DNA of 64,000 nt from Panaeolus papilionaceus (Eukaryota; Basidiomycota; Agaricomycetes; Agaricales), in assembly GCA_015501605.1 (NCBI GenBank), contig JADNRZ010000013.1, positions 434,001 to 498,000 of the forward strand, given 5' to 3'. The translations under genes and the position numbers were made by a program. The notes below the pieces were generated by a model. The model searched no databases. It had not been told where the DNA came from and saw only the letters and a program-made list of their open reading frames with translations. Positions 59,464 to 64,000 of the stretch are shown here, in pieces (position 1 is the first letter of the stretch; each line of letters begins with the position of its first letter).

Positions 59464-60359
59464 TCATCTAAATTCATAGATGACCTCCACCTCGGTAGGT
59501 TTGGAGGGGTCAAGCATACCCTGGTTCCAGATCCCTGACCAGGTTGTGGCAACTATTGCTGTTTGAGTGACTGACCCAGTGCTCCCTGATTTCTGACGCG
59601 GCACAACGTTCAACAACAGCTTGAGATTGTCTGCTGACCAGCCTGTAACCCTTTGGAACGGTTTTCGCTGGTTTACGTATAGTGCATGAGCGACATCCCT
59701 CACATCCTGAAGTCCTAGAGCATTTAGACAAGAACAAGTAAAGACGTAATAAGCTTCCACAACGTACCGCGAAGGTTTGTATGTTCTGCAAAGCGAGAGT
59801 GTTGAACATGTACGCAGTGGCCCCATATGGCCTGTGACAGAAAACGAGCTTAGGGCCCGCATAGCTGTCCGGTACGTGTTCGAGACGATGATCTCGGGGA
59901 GGGCTTACATATCCCGGTGGTAGTTTGGCGCAAACCAGGACTTCGTCCCCGTCTCTGACGATGGATGCCCATTGGTTGCGCGGGTGGACATCGGCCCAGA
60001 TAGAAGTGGATGCGGGCATGCCACTCATGGTAGGATCCCCTGACCGTATGATGCTTTTGACCATGAGGGTAAATTCCACGTTTTGTTGCCTGAAGAGCTT
60101 GGAACTGGAAAGTTGAGATTGGAAGGCATCGAATGCAAGGTTTATTGCCTCCTGCAAATTTTGATGTAGCCGGGCTAGTAATGTTTGGATGATTGTTCTG
60201 ATCTCTGCTTACCTCGTATGTTGGGGGCAAAGGTACAAGTGCGTAGTGTGCAACCTGAGTCGTTCCCTTGATATCGATGAAGCAAAGGAGTACTCTCGGA
60301 GGTGGGTCATTTGGACGACGCGGCTCTCTGTCGAAAAAGGGGTTATTCAAGTCTGCCAT
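59464..60359 (-). CDS. Paralogue D of the unrecognised family (possible tandem ubiquitin-like domains)
   Basis: The model is complement(join(59464..59706, 59768..60151, 60213..60359)), 257 aa, the same length as copy C, with phase-0 introns at the same positions. I chose the ATG at 60359 (MADLNNPFFDREPRRPND) because it matches the start of C; an in-frame ATG 22 codons upstream also exists. Landmarks are RVLLCFIDIKGTTQVAHYAL, FTLMVKSIIRSGDPTMSGM, IWADVHPRNQWASIVRDGDE, KLVFCHRPYGATAYM, LKLLLNVVPRQKSGSTG and EVEVIYEFR. A TATA-like CATAAAATAG lies about 60 bp upstream. Next upstream on the same strand is the tandem-MIT gene. Function unknown; see copy A for the fold inference. Confidence 0.82.
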
Positions 60360-61521
60360 CAGGATGCGAGAAGAAAGAAGATAGCTGTGTGGTGACCAGT
60401 CTGCAACGTTAACTATTTTATGCAATTACGGTGTGCGTGTGCCAGTGGAGTGCGCACCCTCTCCGCGAATAGCGCACAACCCTTTTTCAATCTTCGTCAG
60501 ACGACCAGCATTTCAGGTTGATGGTTATCAACAATCGAAATCCCAAAGTTTGGTCACTTGACCACATGAATTTAGGACTCAACATAAGTGCTGGAGATAA
60601 GATCGACGTATGTGAACAACCAGAACGGATACTGCATTGATTTACTCTAACTTGAGCTGGGATGCATCTTCTGTTATTTGCCCAAGTAGAGCCTCTGATT
60701 TACCGCTCTTGTTGGTCTTGGCTTCATCACTACCATCGAGGTTTGTGAGAGCCGTTATTTCGTCGAGTCGCTTCGAACACTCCTCTGCCTTTTTTCGAGC
60801 AGCTCGGAGGTTTGATTCCTCTTTCTCCCCTAAAACAAGAGTTATAAGATATCAGGCATAAATGGCGGTGCTCCGACCACGGAACGGCAGGCTCTTACAT
60901 TTCAAGGAGAGATTGAAGAGATCTAACGCTTGCTCGTATGCCTTCGAGGCCGTCGCGTATCGACCAACCTTGTCTTGTTCGGTGGCATACGCAGATAATT
61001 GGACCGCTCTCTGGAGTTCAAATTATTCGAACAATTATCTCAGCTCATCGGTTATGTCATCGTGTTTCCACGTACCTCCCTGTAGAAAGCACTTGACATC
61101 TATTGTATTGGGATGCAGTTGTGATATTGATAGAAATGCAGTAAGCGCAGTGCAAACACACCAGGTACTCAATTGTAGGTTCCGTATCTTCCCTTCTCGG
61201 CCGGGTTACTTGTGCTTGAGAGGAGGAATTAACTGACAACATGGGATGTTTGGTTTCATCCAGGTGTTTTTTGAGAACCTCTGCTCTGTTCAAGTATTCC
61301 GCTATTTTCTTCCTGATCAACTGTTGGATTCGCTCATTTCGCTCGTCTGCATGATTAATAAGGACATGTCCAATGCGAAATTGCACATTGCTGCGATCGT
61401 GAATCTCACATTTTAAGGTAAGCATAAAGTAGTCCAAGGCATTCTGGTAGGACCTGTATGCTTCGTAGTATTCCCCTTTGGTGTCCTTCTCGATTGCCTG
61501 GGAAACCAATTCAATCGCTTT
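59464..61521 (-). repeat. Tandem duplication, unit 1 (tandem-MIT gene plus paralogue D)
   Basis: This is the intact counterpart of 57951..59364. The boundary inside the MIT gene is set at the start of its second exon, where similarity to the decayed copy is still visible; it may extend a little further. Confidence 0.75.
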
Positions 61522-61652
61522 CTATATAGTTATAATTCTTTCAACAGCTCTTCTAGATACTCATTCAACCTGTGACTTACATTCAGGTGCGAAGCGGCGA
61601 GCGTAGAAGTGGATGGCGAGTTATCACCAGCTCCGTCTTGAGTACTGTCCAT
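60642..61652 (-). CDS. Tandem MIT-domain protein without ATPase domain
   Basis: The model is complement(join(60642..60829, 60899..61010, 61162..61346, 61410..61521, 61581..61652)), 222 aa, phases consistent. MIT 1 covers residues 25 to about 100 (KAIELVSQAIEKDTKGEYYE, YQNALDYFMLTLKYERNERI, YLNRAEVLKKHLDE). MIT 2 covers 124 to about 195 (RAVQLSAYATEQDKVGRYAT, YEQALDLFNLSLK, KKAEECSKRLDEI). Exons 2 and 4 are each 112 bp and end at the same codon position and phase as the 112 bp MIT exon of VPS4, 4-5 kb away. No AAA domain follows. MIT domains bind ESCRT-III tails, so this protein may bind ESCRT-III without remodelling it (inference). The junction of exon 3 with exon 4 is the least certain. Confidence 0.8.
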
Positions 61653-62652
61653 GACGAGTTTCAATAAATTTGGAGGATTAGTGTCAGAAGACACTTAAGA
61701 TTATGAGAAATGGAAGCTAGCCAGGAGAGTGACTGGACAACCCGCAGATGGGAGCCTAGAAGTAGCAAGCCCAAAACCTCTGATAGCCATCGAGCACGCC
61801 CTCGCAGGTTGCTGACGGAAATGCTAAGGTGTCCTAAATCTGTACAAATGTCAAAAGGACAGATATGCACGTTTGTAACTATTCACTACTGAATGCTGCA
61901 ATACAATACCGAGCTCTCGCCCCACTATATAATGAGATAAAGATATAGAATTTGGAATAAATCTAACGAAGATATGCCGAGCCCTTCATCACAATCACCG
62001 CACATCAGCATGATTTGGAAACCTACAGTGCAGTGTTTTCATCTTTTGGACTTTCCAAGGACAATTATACTTAGGAAAGGATGCATTTATAGAGCGAAGC
62101 AGAACCTTATGAACTCATAATTATCCTTCGCTCATTATTGAACATTAATTCGATGAGCATATGTTAGTCACTAGAAATTAAACAACGCTCGCGGAAATTG
62201 GGCGGCTATTTATAGTGTGAATGACACTGATTATCTTTTTATGCAGTGTGCTACAATCGTGATAATGACGTGCAGATGGTGCTGGAATGCAATGAAAAGT
62301 GCAGTGTAGACCTCCAGCCTCAAGGTTCCCTCCCCAAAGGCACGATGCAAAGTGCCACTGTGCCAGCCCTTCAGGCTGACGTCAAGCGTTCGAGGTTCAG
62401 CCTGATCGACGGAGATTCTCACTTTCGAAATTTCAATGCTTAATTGGAATGAACTCTTGGGTAGAGTAGCGAAGACAGACCTTACAGTCGAGGCAGTCGA
62501 ATAAGCCGCAATTGTTGTGCTTTACAAATATGGCAGGGCCTTGCCCATTAGGGCGGAGACAAATGGTTAATTTACGTCCCTGAAAGGGGGAGGCCAATAA
62601 TAAGGGAGCCGTGACAACAGCATTGTTGTCGCGGGCCTGGCTCTGAGCAAGG
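61653..62652. other. Divergent intergenic region
   Basis: This is about 1 kb between the tandem-MIT gene (minus) and the Tudor-like gene (plus). No gene is seen. A TATATAG on the minus strand near 61924-61931 could serve the MIT gene, but is about 275 bp from its ATG. An 80-residue minus-strand frame at 62433..62675 has no supporting evidence. Confidence 0.45.
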
Positions 62653-62660
62653 TATATAAA
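62653..62660 (+). promoter_or_regulatory. TATA box of the Tudor/SH3-like gene
   Basis: TATATAAA lies about 180 bp before the ATG at 62841, leaving room for a 5' leader of about 150 bp. Confidence 0.45.
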
Positions 62661-62840
62661 TACTGTCTCCGTCAAGCAAGTTCATCATACCATACCCCCC
62701 GTCAATCCACCTTTGTGTTGCACCGCCTTCCTCGGCTCCATCACTCCATCACACAGCCCCCTTATAGCGTTGTGCTCATACGTTCAGTGCATCGTTTTAC
62801 TGTATATATTGATCGCCTCTACTTTTCATCTTTCAATACA

Positions 62841-63419
62841 ATGCCAGTTGCTGTGGAGCATACTTACCGTACATCATCAAGTGCTTCCAGTCGGACTTCA
62901 AGTGATGGTGGTGGAAACAAACTCCGTTCTGCCACAAGCGACGAAACAAGGGACCACACTCAGGCTCTGAAAGCCATCCAGTCAATAGATGCCTACAAAG
63001 TCGAGGACCTTGATGATCCCATTAACTACCCTTTCCAGGTTACTATTGTTTTCTTATTGCCGTTCGAACCTGATCAGCTGACACAGTATGCTGCATTCCT
63101 TCTTACATATTAGGATCAGGACTCCGTCTGGGTGAGAACAAAAGAGGATAAGTGGTGTACAGGCAAGATAAACGGAAAGGTGATACGTGTGGGTAAGACC
63201 CGAGAGGTGCGTTCTTATCTCCTGCTCAATGATCGAACGACTTGCCAACGTAGCCTCGGTGAATAGTCAAAGGAAGGCTTTTACTACCCTGTGCATTTCG
63301 GTGCTAAGAGCAACCTACGGAAGTTTTTTGCACCAATGAATGGAGAAATCAAGCCTGATACAGAGTGGGTTCGTCGTCTTCTGGAAGACGCTGGTTGGAT
63401 CGATGATCAATCAAGTTAA
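62841..63419 (+). CDS. Small protein with Tudor/SH3-like barrel, unknown function
   Basis: The three-exon model is join(62841..63038, 63114..63206, 63267..63419), 147 aa, both introns phase 0. The N-terminal 60 residues are Ser/Thr-rich and probably disordered (MPVAVEHTYRTSSSASSRTS). The C-terminal part reads DSVWVRTKEDKWCTGKI, KVIRVGKTRE, GFYYPVHFGAKSNLRKFFAP and IKPDTEWVRRLLEDAGW. A VWVR..D.W..G.I strand pair followed by a Y.V.F strand is how Tudor, PWWP and other SH3-like barrels look, but residues for methyl-lysine binding cannot be assigned. I recall similar short proteins in Agaricomycetes without a known function. Confidence 0.75.
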
Positions 63420-64000
63420 GCGACCAGCGCTTACCCTTAATTCTCTTGCTATCTTCGCTTCTCACTGTAAATAGATAATCTACGCCCAAACCTCACAATG
63501 TATAATACGCAACCTCCTGATTCTGGTTTTTGTACTTCTTTACTTTATTACCTCATCCAGCCAATAGATTGAATTCTTCAGACTGTGTTGCACCATTTGT
63601 GTGTGTTGTCCTTCTTTTGTAATATCAGTGTTTGATAGGTGTTCTGTATACACACATATGGTCTGCCTAATCTTCATTTCCGAGTCGGACTTTACGTATT
63701 CCAGAAAGGGGCTAGTATTTGACTGATCATCGTGCATCAGTATCCAATGAAATCCACATAGTAATGTTCAGGTTGGCAGTCCCTCTCATGCAATGTTGTG
63801 CACATCAATCAGGAGACATCAATGGCATCATGACGCCATGTGTAGCCGCCTTATTCAGTGCTCCGAATTGCGAGACGACCGGTATACCACTGCAATTGAT
63901 GAAACACAATCGCTAGTGCAGTAGCAACCACCTTTTTCAATCACCCTTTTGGTTGGAACGGCGCAGTTTGTACTCTTTACGTTCGGAGTGTAAGCTAGTC
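63420..64000. other. Right edge, no gene seen
   Basis: This is the 3' flank of the Tudor-like gene and the end of the window. Short frames only; no motif, repeat or RNA gene recognised. Confidence 0.45.

Noticed and set aside
60862..61236. 124-residue plus-strand frame
   Set aside because: It is antisense to the MIT 2 exon and adjoining introns of the tandem-MIT gene, which has exon lengths and phases matching VPS4.
1..64000. tRNA, rRNA, CRISPR arrays, bacterial operons
   Set aside because: I looked for tRNA B-box-like sequences and regular spaced repeats and found none I could fold or support. The spliced gene structure is eukaryotic.

Overview
The window reads as nuclear DNA of a filamentous basidiomycete, most likely an Agaricomycete. 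Genes are broken by many 45-70 bp GT-AG introns, intergenic gaps are short, both strands are used, and orthologues of eukaryotic housekeeping genes are present (VPS4, CAND1, an Rsc1/Rsc2-type remodeller subunit). I rebuilt spliced models by eye; exon coordinates in the evidence fields were checked for reading phase across every junction unless stated otherwise. Layout, left to right: a secreted right-handed beta-helix protein (minus); a MYND zinc-finger protein (minus); a P-loop kinase of the uridine kinase/Yfh7 type (minus); a GH99/GH71-like protein with a very long disordered tail (plus); a C2H2 transcription factor (plus); an Rsc1/Rsc2-type double-bromodomain/BAH protein (plus); a secreted-then-membrane-anchored protein (plus); an F-box-like protein followed closely by CAND1 (plus); a second MYND paralogue (plus); and two copies (A and B) of an unrecognised three-exon gene family (plus). 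A giant serine-rich disordered protein (minus) then fills about 9 kb. The right third is the accessory, fast-changing part. Two nearly identical DUF4246 genes (plus) form a segmental tandem duplication. Between them lies a 362 bp mariner-type MITE, and a 929 bp element with long terminal inverted repeats is inserted exactly at the stop codon of the second copy. Next come VPS4 (plus) and a tandemly duplicated two-gene unit on the minus strand, made of an MIT-domain gene followed by a member of the unrecognised family (copies D and C); one of the two MIT copies has decayed. A small Tudor/SH3-like gene (plus) closes the window. 
 The most interesting locus is 56-62 kb. The MIT gene encodes two MIT domains and no ATPase domain. 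Its two MIT-coding exons are each 112 bp, the same length and phase as the MIT exon of the neighbouring VPS4, so it looks built from copies of VPS4's own exon. It is co-duplicated with a family whose strand/helix pattern resembles two ubiquitin-like (beta-grasp) domains in tandem. Ubiquitin-like folds and MIT domains beside VPS4 suggest, as inference only, an ESCRT- or ubiquitin-linked accessory system. The F-box/CAND1 pair is a second, more conventional ubiquitin-related neighbourhood.
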